A DNA stretch of 64,000 nt, taken from NCBI RefSeq assembly GCF_034424545.1, contig NZ_CP139970.1:2790001-2854000 (forward strand), given 5' to 3'. The DNA is from Trinickia caryophylli. Lineage in GTDB: Bacteria; Pseudomonadota; Gammaproteobacteria; Burkholderiales; Burkholderiaceae. Below are positions 19,174 to 28,656 of this stretch, one piece after another (positions within the stretch are counted from its first letter, which is position 1; each line of letters starts with the position of its first letter). The notes below the pieces were generated by a model, which had not been told where the DNA came from, did not search any database, and was given only the letters and a program-made list of their open reading frames with translations. The translations under genes and the position numbers were made by a program.

Positions 19174-20562
19174 GTGGCAATTTCGAATAAGCTTCGCTTG
19201 GCAACGCTCGCGGCCAGTCTCGGCCTCGCTTTCGTTCTGGCACCCGCGGCGCCTGCCGTCGCGCAGGCATTGCCGGGTCAGGCCGCTTCGCGCGCGAGCG
19301 CAGGCACCGCGGTCGATTCGGTGGCCGCCGTCGTGAACGACGACGTCATCACCGAGCGCGAGCTTCAGACGCGCGTCGATCTCGTCGCGCGCCGCCTGAA
19401 GCAGCAGAACGCGCCCATGCCGTCGGCCGACGACCTGACGCGCCAGGTGCTCGACCAGATGGTCCTCGAGCGCATTCAACTGCAAAAGGCGAAGGAAGAC
19501 GGCATCACGGTCGACGATGCGGCCGTGCAGGCGACGCTCCAGCGCCTCGCTCGCGCCAACAACATGTCGCTCGACAATTACCGTTCGCGCATCGAGGCGC
19601 AAGGTGTGCCCTGGGCGGTCTTCGTGCGCGACGCGCGGACCGAGCTGACGCTTTCGAAACTGCGCGAGCGCGAGGTCGACAGCAAGATTTCGGTGTCCGA
19701 TGCCGAGGTCGCCAATTACATTGCAAGCCAGCGCGGACCGGAAGCGAAGGCACAGCAGGATCTGCGCATCGAGCACATCCTCGTGAAAGTGCCGGAAGGC
19801 GCATCGCAGGACGTGCTCGCAGCCGCTCAGAAAAAGGCCGAGGAGATCCTCGCGCGTGCGAAGGCAGGCGCGAAGTTCGAATCGCTTGCGAAGGACACGT
19901 CGCAAGCGGCCGACGCGCGCAACGGCGGCGATCTCGGCTTCCAGCCGCCGGCGCGGTTGCCCGAGGAATTCGTCAAAGCCTCGTCGCAGCTGCGCCCCGG
20001 CGAGCTGGCTCCGGATCTGATCCGCACGGCCGATGGTTTCGAGATCATGCGGCTCGTGGATCGCCGCACCTCGGTGGGCGGTTCGGCCGGCGATGCGCCG
20101 AAGCTCGTGCAAACGCACGTGCGGCATATCCTGGTGCGCGTGGGCCCGGGCGGAATGCCGGAACAGCAGGCGCGCGAACTTGCGGTCAAGATCCGCCAGC
20201 AGGTCGCGGCCGGCGGCGATTTCGCCAAATTCGCGCGCAGCTACTCGCAGGACGGCTCCGCATCGCAGGGCGGCGATCTCGGCTGGATCAGCCCCGGCGA
20301 GACGGTGCCCGAGTTCGAGCGCGCGATGAACTCGCTCAAGGACGGTGAGGTGAGCCCGCCGGTTCGCACCGAGTACGGCTACCACGTGATCGAAGTGCTC
20401 GGCCGCCGCGATGCGCCGGGTTCGATTCAGCAGCAGATGGAGCTCGCGCGTCAGGCCATCGGACAGCGCAAGGCCGAGCAGGCTTACGGCGACTGGCTGC
20501 GCCAACTGCGCGATTCGGCTTACGTCGAATACAAGGTGGGCGGCTCGCTCGCGCAGCAGTGA
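19174..20562 (+). CDS. surA: Periplasmic chaperone/peptidyl-prolyl isomerase SurA
   Basis: Periplasmic chaperone escorting outer-membrane proteins, including LptD, to the BAM complex. Signal peptide ends at about residue 30 (PAAPAVAQA). The N-terminal chaperone part begins [19 protein letters not shown], followed by two parvulin domains, each starting with the hallmark RIEHILVKV and [12 protein letters not shown] 19174 is preferred because GGAG lies seven bases upstream; ATG 19159 in frame is the alternative. It lies 80 bp after lptD and is followed at 10 bp by pdxA. Confidence 0.94.
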   Translation: MAISNKLRLATLAASLGLAFVLAPAAPAVAQALPGQAASRASAGTAVDSVAAVVNDDVITERELQTRVDLVARRLKQQNAPMPSADDLTRQVLDQMVLERIQLQKAKEDGITVDDAAVQATLQRLARANNMSLDNYRSRIEAQGVPWAVFVRDARTELTLSKLREREVDSKISVSDAEVANYIASQRGPEAKAQQDLRIEHILVKVPEGASQDVLAAAQKKAEEILARAKAGAKFESLAKDTSQAADARNGGDLGFQPPARLPEEFVKASSQLRPGELAPDLIRTADGFEIMRLVDRRTSVGGSAGDAPKLVQTHVRHILVRVGPGGMPEQQARELAVKIRQQVAAGGDFAKFARSYSQDGSASQGGDLGWISPGETVPEFERAMNSLKDGEVSPPVRTEYGYHVIEVLGRRDAPGSIQQQMELARQAIGQRKAEQAYGDWLRQLRDSAYVEYKVGGSLAQQ

Positions 20563-20572
20563 GCCGAAAGCG

Positions 20573-21595
20573 ATGACGTCCGCCGACCGATCCGACCGAT
20601 CACCGCTTCAGATCGCGATCACCACCGGGGAGCCGGCCGGCGTCGGCCCTGAACTCACCGCGATGGCACTCGCCGGCGCGGCGGCCCACTGGCCGCATGC
20701 GCGGTTCGTGGTGTTCGGCGATGCCGGGCTGATGGCGGCGCGCGCCGGGGCCGTCGGCGTCGATTGGGCCGCGCTGACCGCTGGGGGCGAGGCAGGCGAG
20801 GCGCGGGTGCGGGTCGAACATCGGCCGCTGGCCGTGTCCTCGGTTGCCGGCAAGCTCGATGCGGCCAACGGACGCTACGTGCTGGGCCTGCTCGACGACG
20901 CGATCGACGGCGCAGTAGCCGGCAAGCTCGATGCTATCGTGACGGCACCGCTGCAAAAGAGCACGATCAATGACGCCGGCGTGCCGTTTACGGGCCATAC
21001 GGAGTATCTGGCGGAGCGTACGCATACGGCGCGCGTGGTCATGATGCTGGCGGGCACCGGCGCCCGGCCGTTGCGTGTCGCGCTCGCGACGACGCACCTG
21101 CCGCTCAGGGACGTGTCGGCCGCGCTGACCGTCGACGGTCTGCTGGAGACGCTCGCCATCATCGACCATGACCTGCGGCGCGACTTCTCACTGCCCGTTC
21201 CGCGCATTCTCGTTACGGGGCTGAACCCGCATGCGGGGGAGAACGGCTATCTTGGCCGCGAGGAGATCGACGTGATTACTCCGGCGCTCGAGCAGGCGGC
21301 CCGGCGCGGCATCGATGCGCGCGGCCCCTATCCGGCCGACACCCTTTTTCAGCCGCGGTACCTCGAACAAGCCGACTGCGTGCTCGCGATGTTCCACGAT
21401 CAGGGGTTGCCCGTGCTCAAGTACGCGACCTTCGGCGAAGGCGTCAACATCACGCTGGGCTTGCCGATCATTCGTACGTCGGTCGACCACGGCACGGCGC
21501 TCGATCTTGCCGGCACGGGCCGGGCCGACGCCGGCAGCCTTATTGCCGCGATCGATACGGCCGTCTCGATGGCGCGCAACCGGCGCGGCAACTGA
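20573..21595 (+). CDS. pdxA: 4-hydroxythreonine-4-phosphate dehydrogenase PdxA
   Basis: NAD-dependent enzyme of pyridoxal phosphate synthesis, oxidising 4-phosphohydroxy-L-threonine. 340 residues with the N-terminal [14 protein letters not shown], metal/substrate-binding His in [25 protein letters not shown], and [15 protein letters not shown] 20573 lies 10 bp past the surA stop, so they are co-transcribed. The order surA-pdxA-rsmA is the widespread proteobacterial arrangement. Confidence 0.95.
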   Translation: MTSADRSDRSPLQIAITTGEPAGVGPELTAMALAGAAAHWPHARFVVFGDAGLMAARAGAVGVDWAALTAGGEAGEARVRVEHRPLAVSSVAGKLDAANGRYVLGLLDDAIDGAVAGKLDAIVTAPLQKSTINDAGVPFTGHTEYLAERTHTARVVMMLAGTGARPLRVALATTHLPLRDVSAALTVDGLLETLAIIDHDLRRDFSLPVPRILVTGLNPHAGENGYLGREEIDVITPALEQAARRGIDARGPYPADTLFQPRYLEQADCVLAMFHDQGLPVLKYATFGEGVNITLGLPIIRTSVDHGTALDLAGTGRADAGSLIAAIDTAVSMARNRRGN

Positions 21596-21648
21596 GACGG
21601 CCTCCGGCTGCCGCGTTTCCCGATCTTTTTGCCGTTTTCACGAATCCG

Positions 21649-22467
21649 ATGTCCACCAGCAGACAGCATCAAGGCCATTTCGCGCGCAAACGGTTCGGTC
21701 AGAACTTCCTTGTCGACCTGGGGGTGATCGATGCCATCGTCAACGCGATCCGCCCCGTGCGCGGCGAAACCATGGTCGAAATCGGGCCGGGGCTCGGCGC
21801 ACTGACCGGGCCGCTCGTCGAGCGCATCGCAGCGCCCGGTTCGCCGCTGCACGCCGTCGAACTCGACCGCGATCTGATCGCCCGTCTGGAAAAGAAATTC
21901 GGCGAGCGCCTCGCGCTGCATGCGGGGGACGCGCTCGCATTCGATTTTGCCTCGCTCGTCGGCACGCAGGCGCGTCCGACCCTGCGCATCGTCGGCAACC
22001 TGCCGTACAACATCTCGAGCCCGCTGCTCTTTCATTTGATGGCGTTTGCGCCGATCGTCGTCGATCAGCACTTCATGCTGCAAAACGAAGTGGTCGAGCG
22101 GATGGTGGCCGAACCGGGGTCCAAAGCTTTCGGCCGGCTTTCGGTGATGCTGCAGTACCGGTATGCGATGGACAAGCTGCTCGATGTGCCGCCCGAGGCG
22201 TTCCAGCCACCCCCGAAGGTCGATTCGGCGATCGTGCGGATGATTCCGTACCGGCCCGACGAGATCGCGAGCGTCGACGAGCGGCTGCTCGGCGAGCTCG
22301 TGACGGCGGCGTTCTCCCAGCGCCGCAAGATGCTGCGCAACACGCTGGCCGATTACCGCGAGCGCGTCGATTTCGACGCGCTCGGGTTCGATCTGGCCCG
22401 GCGTGCCGAGGACGTACCGGTCGACGAGTACGTGCGCGTCGCCCAGGTGCTCGCCGCCGGCTCCTGA
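21649..22467 (+). CDS. rsmA: 16S rRNA dimethyladenosine transferase RsmA (KsgA)
   Basis: Dimethylates two adjacent adenines in helix 45 of 16S rRNA late in 30S assembly, using SAM. 272 residues with the N-terminal [13 protein letters not shown] motif [13 protein letters not shown] and the catalytic motif [14 protein letters not shown]. Start ATG 21649. It is the last gene of the lptD unit, 53 bp after pdxA. Confidence 0.95.
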   Translation: MSTSRQHQGHFARKRFGQNFLVDLGVIDAIVNAIRPVRGETMVEIGPGLGALTGPLVERIAAPGSPLHAVELDRDLIARLEKKFGERLALHAGDALAFDFASLVGTQARPTLRIVGNLPYNISSPLLFHLMAFAPIVVDQHFMLQNEVVERMVAEPGSKAFGRLSVMLQYRYAMDKLLDVPPEAFQPPPKVDSAIVRMIPYRPDEIASVDERLLGELVTAAFSQRRKMLRNTLADYRERVDFDALGFDLARRAEDVPVDEYVRVAQVLAAGS

Positions 22468-22524
22468 CGCAGTGCCGGGCCCGGCGACGGCATCTGCCCG
22501 CCACGGGTACCATGTCGGAATCGC

Positions 22525-22564
22525 GAATCACCGAATCACCGAATCACCGAATCATCGATTCATC
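22525..22564 (+). repeat. Five tandem 8-bp repeats before gloA
   Basis: Three exact GAATCACC units, then GAATCATC and GATTCATC, run head to tail over 40 bp between rsmA and gloA, ending 26 bp before the gloA start. Such short tandem units can change copy number by slippage. The site could alter the spacing of gloA transcription signals, but no promoter is evident. Confidence 0.85.
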
Positions 22565-22590
22565 GAAACATTGATTGTTGGGAGTACATC

Positions 22591-22977
22591 ATGCGTTTGC
22601 TGCACACGATGCTGCGAGTCGGCGACCTCGATCGCTCGATCGCTTTCTATACGCAATTGCTCGGCATGAAAGTGCTGCGCCGTCAGGATTACCCCGAGGG
22701 TCGCTTCACGCTGGCGTTCGTCGGCTATACGGAAGAAAGCCAGGGCACGGTGCTCGAGCTCACGCACAACTGGGACACCAAGTCGTACGAGCAGGGCAAC
22801 GCGTTCGGTCACATCGCGATCGAGGTCGACGACGCTTACGCGGCCTGCGAGAAGATCAAGGCGCAAGGTGGCACCGTCGTCCGCGAGGCCGGGCCCATGA
22901 AGCATGGCACGACCGTCATCGCGTTCGTGACCGACCCGGACGGCTACAAGATCGAATTTATCCAGAAGAAACGCTGA
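22591..22977 (+). CDS. gloA: Lactoylglutathione lyase (glyoxalase I)
   Basis: Converts the methylglyoxal-glutathione hemithioacetal to S-lactoylglutathione in the cytosol. The 128-residue protein has the standard start [19 protein letters not shown] with a metal-binding His5, [17 protein letters not shown], the second His in GHIAIEVDD, and Glu in the final YKIEFIQ strand. TTGGGAG precedes the ATG. Preceded by an 8-bp tandem repeat. Confidence 0.95.
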   Translation: MRLLHTMLRVGDLDRSIAFYTQLLGMKVLRRQDYPEGRFTLAFVGYTEESQGTVLELTHNWDTKSYEQGNAFGHIAIEVDDAYAACEKIKAQGGTVVREAGPMKHGTTVIAFVTDPDGYKIEFIQKKR

Positions 22978-22992
22978 TCGCCGCGCGCGGCA

Positions 22993-23859
22993 TCAGAGCG
23001 CGGGCAGCAGGTCGGGCGGATGATGCTTGAGCGTATGCCGCGCTTCCCGGAACTCGGGAAAGATCGATTCCACCGTTTGCCAAAAGCGCGGGCTATGGTT
23101 CATCTCGCGCAGATGCGCGAGTTCGTGTGCGACGACGTAGTCGATAATCGACAACGGGAAGTGAATGAGCCGCCAGTTCAGGCGGATGCGACCGTCGCTC
23201 GAGCAACTGCCCCAGCGGGTGGACGCCGACGATAGCGCGTACGCCTTGAAGCCGACGCCGAGCTTTTGCGCGTAGAACGCAAGCCGTTCGCCGAAGATCC
23301 GCTTGGCCTCGGTTTGCAGCCAGCCTTGCACGCGGTCCTTGATCTGCTGGGCGTCGGCATGCGCGGGCAGTGCCAGCGCGAGCGAGCCCGCGGTCGCATC
23401 GAATGCGAGCACGCCGTGCGGCGAGGCAAGGGAAACCGTCACAGGTTTGCCGAGATAGGGGATGTGCGCACCGTCCCGCCATTCGACGTGCGGCAAGGCC
23501 CGCTGCTCGGTGCGCGTTTGCCATTCGGCCAGCTTCGAAAATATCCAGCGTTCCTTGCCGGCGATGGCTGCTTCGATGTCGGCCAGCGTTACCCACCGCG
23601 GTGCCGTGATCGTGAGACCGTTGCCGTCGATCGAAAAGCCGATCGTGCGGCGCGTCGAACGCTTCAAGCCGTATTCGAGCGTACGCCCGGCCAGCGTCAG
23701 GCGGCGCAGCCTCGCGCCGGGCGCGACGCGCGGCGCCTCACCGGCCGGCGAGGCGGGCTGCGTCCCCGCATCGCCCTCAGGGTCGCCGAAGAGCGGCAGG
23801 TCGAGTTGCCGATTGTCGAGCGCCTTCGATTCGCGGCGGGAGAGAGCGGACTTGGGCAT
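22993..23859 (-). CDS. YgjP-type zinc metallopeptidase (SprT/M48-like)
   Basis: Predicted cytosolic metallopeptidase of the YgjP/DUF45 family, 288 residues. The zinc site is VVAHELAHLREMNHSPRFW, with a HExxH helix and a downstream His. The N-terminal half carries the family's TRRTIGFSIDGNGLTITAP segment and a region close to RIRLNWRLIHFP. ATG 23859 (MPKSALSRRE) is preferred over the long open frame upstream, which overlaps plsC. It lies 86 bp after plsC on the same strand. Natural substrates are not known. Confidence 0.87.
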   Translation of the reverse strand: MPKSALSRRESKALDNRQLDLPLFGDPEGDAGTQPASPAGEAPRVAPGARLRRLTLAGRTLEYGLKRSTRRTIGFSIDGNGLTITAPRWVTLADIEAAIAGKERWIFSKLAEWQTRTEQRALPHVEWRDGAHIPYLGKPVTVSLASPHGVLAFDATAGSLALALPAHADAQQIKDRVQGWLQTEAKRIFGERLAFYAQKLGVGFKAYALSSASTRWGSCSSDGRIRLNWRLIHFPLSIIDYVVAHELAHLREMNHSPRFWQTVESIFPEFREARHTLKHHPPDLLPAL

Positions 23860-23945
23860 CGATTCGCGGGGGCGTTGGATAGGGGCCTGCCGATCGGTTG
23901 CGGTTGCGGTTGCGTCTGTGGTTTGTGGATGCGTTTCCGGCAGCG

Positions 23946-24743
23946 TCAGATGCCGGCTGTTCCCGCGGAGTCGGTCGAGCGCCGGCCGGCTGCATTTGCA
24001 CCGGCGTCGCCGCCCGAATCGCGGTATGCGTCCGGATCGATACGTCGCATCTCGTTCTCGATCCACGTCTCGACACGCGTGTTCACCTGCTCGGGCGTGA
24101 GCCCTTCGGTGGCGATCGGCTTGCCGATCGATACGGTCACGAGCCCCGGATACTTGATGAACGAATTGCGCGGCCAGACATGACCCGCATTGTGCGCGAT
24201 CGGTACGACCGGCGCACCTGCGTCCACCGCGAAGCGCGCACCGCCGGTCTTGTATTTGCCCTGCTGGCCGACCGGCGTACGCGTGCCTTCGGGAAACATG
24301 ATGACCCAGGCTCCTTCGCTCATCCGCAGCCGCCCCTGCTTGACGACCGAGGCGAACGCGTATTTCCCGTCCTTGCGGTTGATGTGCACCATGTGCAGCA
24401 TGCCGAGCGCCCAGCCAAAGAACGGCACGTAAAGCAGCTCGCGCTTGAAGACGAAGCAAAGCGGGCGCGGCATCATCGCGGGCAGTGCCACCGTCTCCCA
24501 GGCCGACTGATGCTTCGAGAGCAGCACGGCCGGGCCGTCCGGCAGATTCTCGAGCCCTTCGACGCGGTAGCGAATGCCGGTCAGATGCCGGGCGACCGCG
24601 AGCGTGGCCCGGCACCAGCCAACGGCCATCCAGTAGCGCTTGTCGGCCCGCATGAAAGGAAAGGCAACGAAGCAGGCCATCGCGTACGGCATCGTGAACG
24701 CGATGAAGTAGATGAAAAGCAGAAGCGAGCGGAGAAAACGCAT
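23946..24743 (-). CDS. plsC: 1-acyl-sn-glycerol-3-phosphate acyltransferase (PlsC family)
   Basis: Membrane acyltransferase making phosphatidic acid from lysophosphatidate. About 265 residues with one or two N-terminal membrane helices (LLLFIYFIAFTMPYAMACF), the acceptor motif SKHQSAWET and the phosphate-binding motif MFPEGTRTPVGQQG. The first motif reads HX4E rather than the usual HX4D. ATG 24743 gives MRFLRSLLLF; a GTG at 24770 is the alternative. It lies directly after gmhB. The polar Ser/Asn/Gly-rich C-terminus looks disordered. Other lysophospholipid acyltransferases of this fold cannot be excluded. Confidence 0.88.
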   Translation of the reverse strand: MRFLRSLLLFIYFIAFTMPYAMACFVAFPFMRADKRYWMAVGWCRATLAVARHLTGIRYRVEGLENLPDGPAVLLSKHQSAWETVALPAMMPRPLCFVFKRELLYVPFFGWALGMLHMVHINRKDGKYAFASVVKQGRLRMSEGAWVIMFPEGTRTPVGQQGKYKTGGARFAVDAGAPVVPIAHNAGHVWPRNSFIKYPGLVTVSIGKPIATEGLTPEQVNTRVETWIENEMRRIDPDAYRDSGGDAGANAAGRRSTDSAGTAGI

Positions 24744-24780
24744 TGGAGTGGTCGGTCGGTTGGACGCCACGCGATGATGG

Positions 24781-25338
24781 CTATTCTTCGCGCTCGGAAA
24801 GAAAGGCGAGCGCGAAAGCCTTCAGATCGTCGTGGACGCGGGTGCCTGCGGGCAGGCCATCGGCCTCCAGCGTTTTTTTGCCTTTGCCGGTCAGAACCAG
24901 GTGCGTCGGAAACCCGAGCGCCGCACCCGCTTCCAGATCGCGCAGCGAATCGCCGACGACGGCAGTCGTCGCGGGATCGACCTCGAAGCGATCCATGATC
25001 ATCTTCAGCAGGCCGGGCTTCGGCTTTCTGCATTCGCAGTGATCTTCGGCGGTGTGCGGACAGAAGAATACCGCATCGATGCGTCCGCCCACCGCCGCCG
25101 CCGCACGCTGCATCTTCGCATGCATCGCGTTGAGCGCGGCCATGTCGAAAAGCCCGCGTCCGATGCCCGACTGGTTCGAAGCGACCACGACGCGGTAGCC
25201 CGCCTGATTGAGCCGCGCGATCGCCTCGAGGCTGCCGGGGATCGGAACCCACTCGTCGGCGGATTTGATGAACGCATCCGAGTCGACGTTGATGACCCCG
25301 TCGCGATCGAGAATGACGAGCTTCTTGCTGGAGGTCAT
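24781..25338 (-). CDS. gmhB: D-glycero-beta-D-manno-heptose 1,7-bisphosphate 7-phosphatase GmhB
   Basis: HAD phosphatase in ADP-heptose synthesis for the LPS inner core. 185 residues: nucleophile motif VILDRDGVINVDS, ASNQSGIGRG, and the zinc-binding CPHTAEDHCECRKPKPG. ATG 25338 is chosen because GGGAAG lies six bases upstream; the ATG two codons earlier would sit on that site. It follows glyS by 14 bp and precedes plsC, so translation of the three is probably linked. Confidence 0.93.
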   Translation of the reverse strand: MTSSKKLVILDRDGVINVDSDAFIKSADEWVPIPGSLEAIARLNQAGYRVVVASNQSGIGRGLFDMAALNAMHAKMQRAAAAVGGRIDAVFFCPHTAEDHCECRKPKPGLLKMIMDRFEVDPATTAVVGDSLRDLEAGAALGFPTHLVLTGKGKKTLEADGLPAGTRVHDDLKAFALAFLSEREE

Positions 25339-25352
25339 GTGCATCTTCCCCG

Positions 25353-27458
25353 TCACGCCGCCAGCTTCGAAATGTCGGCAACGCAGTTCATCTGCGCGTG
25401 CAGGGCGGCCAGAAGCGCAAGGCGGTTCCGGCGCAGCGCTTCGTCCTCGGCATTCACCATGACGTCGTTGAAGAACGTATCGACGGGCACGCGCAGCGCC
25501 GCCAATGCCGAGAGCGCGCGCGTGTAGTCGCGCTGCGCGAGCTGCGACTGCACGGCGGGGGCCACCTTGCCGAGCTCGTCGTTGAGTGCCTTTTCGGCGT
25601 TCTCCACGAGCAGGCGCGGCTCGACGCCGGAAGCGCCGCCCGCTGCCTGCTCGGATTTCTTCAGGATGTTCGAGATGCGCTTGTTGGCCGCGGCCAGCGC
25701 TTCGGCTTCGGGCAGCCCCGCGAATTCGCGCACCGCTTCCAGGCGCGCGATGACGTCGTCGAGGCACCGTGGCTCGAGACTCAGCACGGCGTCGATCTCG
25801 CCCGCCGCATAGCCGCGCTCGCGCAGCAGGCCACGCAGGCGGTCGATGAAGAACGCGTAGAGCGCATCGGTGGAATCGCTGACTTGCGGCTCGCCGGCAA
25901 ACGTCGCGCAGGCCGTACGCAGCAGCTCGACGAGATCGATCGGCAATTGCTTTTCGATGAGGATGCGCAGCACGCCGAGCGCATGGCGGCGCAGCGCGAA
26001 CGGGTCTTTCTCGCCCGTGGGCACGAGGCCGATGCCCCAGATGCCCGCGAGCGTCTCGAGCTTGTCGGCCAGCGCAACGGCCGTGCCGGCCGGCGTGGAG
26101 GGCAAGGCGTCTCCGGAAAAGCGCGGCTGATAATGTTCGCTGCAGGCGAGCGCCACGTCCTCGGGCTCGCCGTCGTGGCGCGCGTAGTAGGTGCCCATCG
26201 TGCCTTGCAGCTCGGGGAACTCGCCGACCATGTCGGTCAGCAGGTCGGCCTTCGCGAGATAGGCCGCGCGCTGCGCGAGCCCTGCGTCGGCACCCACGAG
26301 CGGTGCGACGAAGCCAGCCAGCGACACGAGCCGCTCGACGCGCTTCAACTGCGAGCCGAGCTTGTTGTGGTAGACGACGTTCGCAAGCAGCGGTACGCGC
26401 TCGGCGAGCGGCTTTTTCTTGTCCTGCTCGAAGAAGAACTTCGCGTCGGCAAGACGCGGGCGCACCACGCGTTCGTTACCTTCGACGATCTCGCCCGGCG
26501 TTTTCGTCTCGATGTTCGAGACGATCAGGAAGCGCGAGCGCAGCCGGCCTTCGCCATCGGTGAGTGCGAAGTACTTCTGATTCGTCTGCATCGTCAGAAT
26601 CAGGCACTCCTGCGGCACCTGCAGGAATGCGTCGTCGAAGCGGCATTCGTAGACGACGGGCCATTCGACGAGCGACGTCACTTCATCGAGCAAGGCTTCG
26701 GGCATTACCACCATGTCGCCGTTCCCATGGGCGACGAGCTGCGTGGCGATGCGCTCGCGGCGCTCGGCGTAGCTCGCAATCACGTGGCCCTTCGTGCGCA
26801 GCGTGCTCGCGTAATCGTCCGCATGCAGGATCGCCACGAGGCCGTCGGACAGGAAGCGGTGGCCGAGCGTGGTGTCGCCGGCGTCGATGCCGAATGCGGT
26901 CACGGGCACGACGGCGTCGCCGTGCAGCACCGTCAGGCGCTGCACGGGGCGCACGAACTGCACGCTCGCGCCGTCCGGGCGCTGGTACGTCATCACCTTG
27001 GGAATCGGCAGCTTGGCGAGCGTTTCGTCGAGCGCTGCCTGCAGGCTGTCCACCAGTGTCGCGCCGGGCGCGGCATAGCGCAGGAAGAACGCTTCCGCCT
27101 TGCCGTCCTGCGCACGTTCGAGGCGATCGACGGTGAGATCGGGGAAGCCGAGCGCTGCGAGCTTTTTCGCGAGCGGGGCCGTCGGGTTGCCGTTCGCATC
27201 GAGCGCGACGGATACGGGCAGCACCTTCTCGCGCACCTGTCTTTCGGGAGCGAGCGTGCGCACCTGGCGGATCACGACGGCGAGGCGGCGCGGGGTGGCG
27301 TAGGCGTCGAACGACGGCTCGCCCTCGATGAGCGCGCGCGCGGCGAGCCGCTCGACGAGGCCCGTCGCGAAGGCATCGCCCAGCCGTTTCAGGGCTTTCG
27401 GCGGCAGTTCCTCAGTCAGCAGTTCGACGAGCAGTGTGGCGTTTTGTGCGTGATTCAT
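25353..27458 (-). CDS. glyS: Glycyl-tRNA synthetase beta subunit
   Basis: Beta chain of the tetrameric bacterial glycyl-tRNA synthetase, contributing tRNA recognition. 701 residues starting [20 protein letters not shown], with [14 protein letters not shown] and a C-terminal anticodon-binding region ([20 protein letters not shown]). An earlier in-frame ATG at 27479 overlaps the glyQ stop; the [12 protein letters not shown] start is that of the family. It lies 17 bp after glyQ, one transcription unit. Confidence 0.95.
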   Translation of the reverse strand: MNHAQNATLLVELLTEELPPKALKRLGDAFATGLVERLAARALIEGEPSFDAYATPRRLAVVIRQVRTLAPERQVREKVLPVSVALDANGNPTAPLAKKLAALGFPDLTVDRLERAQDGKAEAFFLRYAAPGATLVDSLQAALDETLAKLPIPKVMTYQRPDGASVQFVRPVQRLTVLHGDAVVPVTAFGIDAGDTTLGHRFLSDGLVAILHADDYASTLRTKGHVIASYAERRERIATQLVAHGNGDMVVMPEALLDEVTSLVEWPVVYECRFDDAFLQVPQECLILTMQTNQKYFALTDGEGRLRSRFLIVSNIETKTPGEIVEGNERVVRPRLADAKFFFEQDKKKPLAERVPLLANVVYHNKLGSQLKRVERLVSLAGFVAPLVGADAGLAQRAAYLAKADLLTDMVGEFPELQGTMGTYYARHDGEPEDVALACSEHYQPRFSGDALPSTPAGTAVALADKLETLAGIWGIGLVPTGEKDPFALRRHALGVLRILIEKQLPIDLVELLRTACATFAGEPQVSDSTDALYAFFIDRLRGLLRERGYAAGEIDAVLSLEPRCLDDVIARLEAVREFAGLPEAEALAAANKRISNILKKSEQAAGGASGVEPRLLVENAEKALNDELGKVAPAVQSQLAQRDYTRALSALAALRVPVDTFFNDVMVNAEDEALRRNRLALLAALHAQMNCVADISKLAA

Positions 27459-27475
27459 GTCTGGATCTGTTCTCG

Positions 27476-28483
27476 TCATTTCTCGTCGATCGCGCGTTCG
27501 ACCTTCAGCGGCGGCGCCCAGGCCGGCATTGCCGCGTCCTGCGCGTCGGTGGTGAGCCCGCGCACACCGTGCACCGGATTGCCGAGCATCGGAAAACCGA
27601 GCTTTTCGCGCGACTCGTAATAGGCTTGAGCGACGAGGCGCGACAGCGCGCGGATTCGGCCGATGTAGGCGGCGCGCTCGGTGACGGAGATCGCGCCGCG
27701 CGCGTCGAGCAGATTGAACGTGTGACCCGCCTTGAGCACGAGTTCGTAGCCGGGCAGCGCGAGCTGCGTCTCGATCATGCGCTTTGCCTCGGCCTCGTAG
27801 GCGTTGAACAGCGTGAAAAGCAGATCGACGTTCGCGTGCTCGAAGTTGTAGGTCGACTGCTCGACCTCGTTCTGATGGTAAACGTCGCCGTAAGTGAGGC
27901 GGCGCAGCTCGGGGCCGTTCGGGCCCGGCTCCTCCCATTCGGTCCAGACGAGATCGAACACGTTTTCGACCTTCTGCAGGTACATCGCGAGCCGCTCGAG
28001 CCCGTAGGTGATTTCGCCGAGCACGGGCTTGCAGTCGAGGCCGCCCACCTGCTGGAAGTAGGTGAACTGCGTGACTTCCATGCCGTTGAGCCAGACTTCC
28101 CAGCCGAGCCCCCATGCGCCCAGCGTCGGGTTTTCCCAATCGTCTTCGACGAAGCGCACGTCGTTTTGCTTCAGATCGAAGCCGAGCGCCTCGAGCGATC
28201 CGAGGTAGAGATCGAGGATGTTTTCCGGCGCGGGTTTCAGTACGACCTGATACTGGTAGTAATGCTGCAGGCGGTTCGGGTTGTCGCCGTAGCGGCCGTC
28301 CTTGGGGCGGCGCGAGGGCTGTACGTAGGCGGCGCGCCACGGCTCGGGGCCGATCGCGCGCAAAAACGTATGGACGTGCGACGTGCCGGCCCCGACCTCC
28401 ATATCGATTGGCTGCAGCAGCGCGCAGCCCTGTCGGTCCCAATAGGATTGCAGCGTCAGAATGAGTTGCTGAAACGTGAGCAT
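27476..28483 (-). CDS. glyQ: Glycyl-tRNA synthetase alpha subunit
   Basis: Catalytic alpha chain of glycyl-tRNA synthetase (class II). 335 residues beginning [20 protein letters not shown], with [20 protein letters not shown] and [18 protein letters not shown], all hallmark segments. The C-terminal 40 residues extend past the usual 300 and end in [13 protein letters not shown]. The 173-bp space up to lnt presumably holds the glyQ promoter; nothing clear is visible there. Confidence 0.96.
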   Translation of the reverse strand: MLTFQQLILTLQSYWDRQGCALLQPIDMEVGAGTSHVHTFLRAIGPEPWRAAYVQPSRRPKDGRYGDNPNRLQHYYQYQVVLKPAPENILDLYLGSLEALGFDLKQNDVRFVEDDWENPTLGAWGLGWEVWLNGMEVTQFTYFQQVGGLDCKPVLGEITYGLERLAMYLQKVENVFDLVWTEWEEPGPNGPELRRLTYGDVYHQNEVEQSTYNFEHANVDLLFTLFNAYEAEAKRMIETQLALPGYELVLKAGHTFNLLDARGAISVTERAAYIGRIRALSRLVAQAYYESREKLGFPMLGNPVHGVRGLTTDAQDAAMPAWAPPLKVERAIDEK

Positions 28484-28656
28484 GTCGTGCCTTTGGCGGC
28501 GTAAGGCGAAGGCCCGCAGCGGGCCGCCGCGTGGTGCGTGCGCAGATACGGGCGGCGCGCCTGCCGGCTCAATCGGGGCCGGCAGGCCGCTGCTCGCTGC
28601 TAAAACGATGAATTTTACCGGAAAGCGCGCAAAGCTCCCTCATTCGCGAGGGTTGC

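Noticed and set aside
16625..19270. 881-residue minus-strand open frame
   Set aside because: Antisense to lptD; no domain, no ribosome site, and lptD is certain.
23860..24615. Longer version of the YgjP metallopeptidase (540 residues)
   Set aside because: The extra N-terminus overlaps plsC on the same strand in another frame and is Arg-rich without a domain; plsC is certain.
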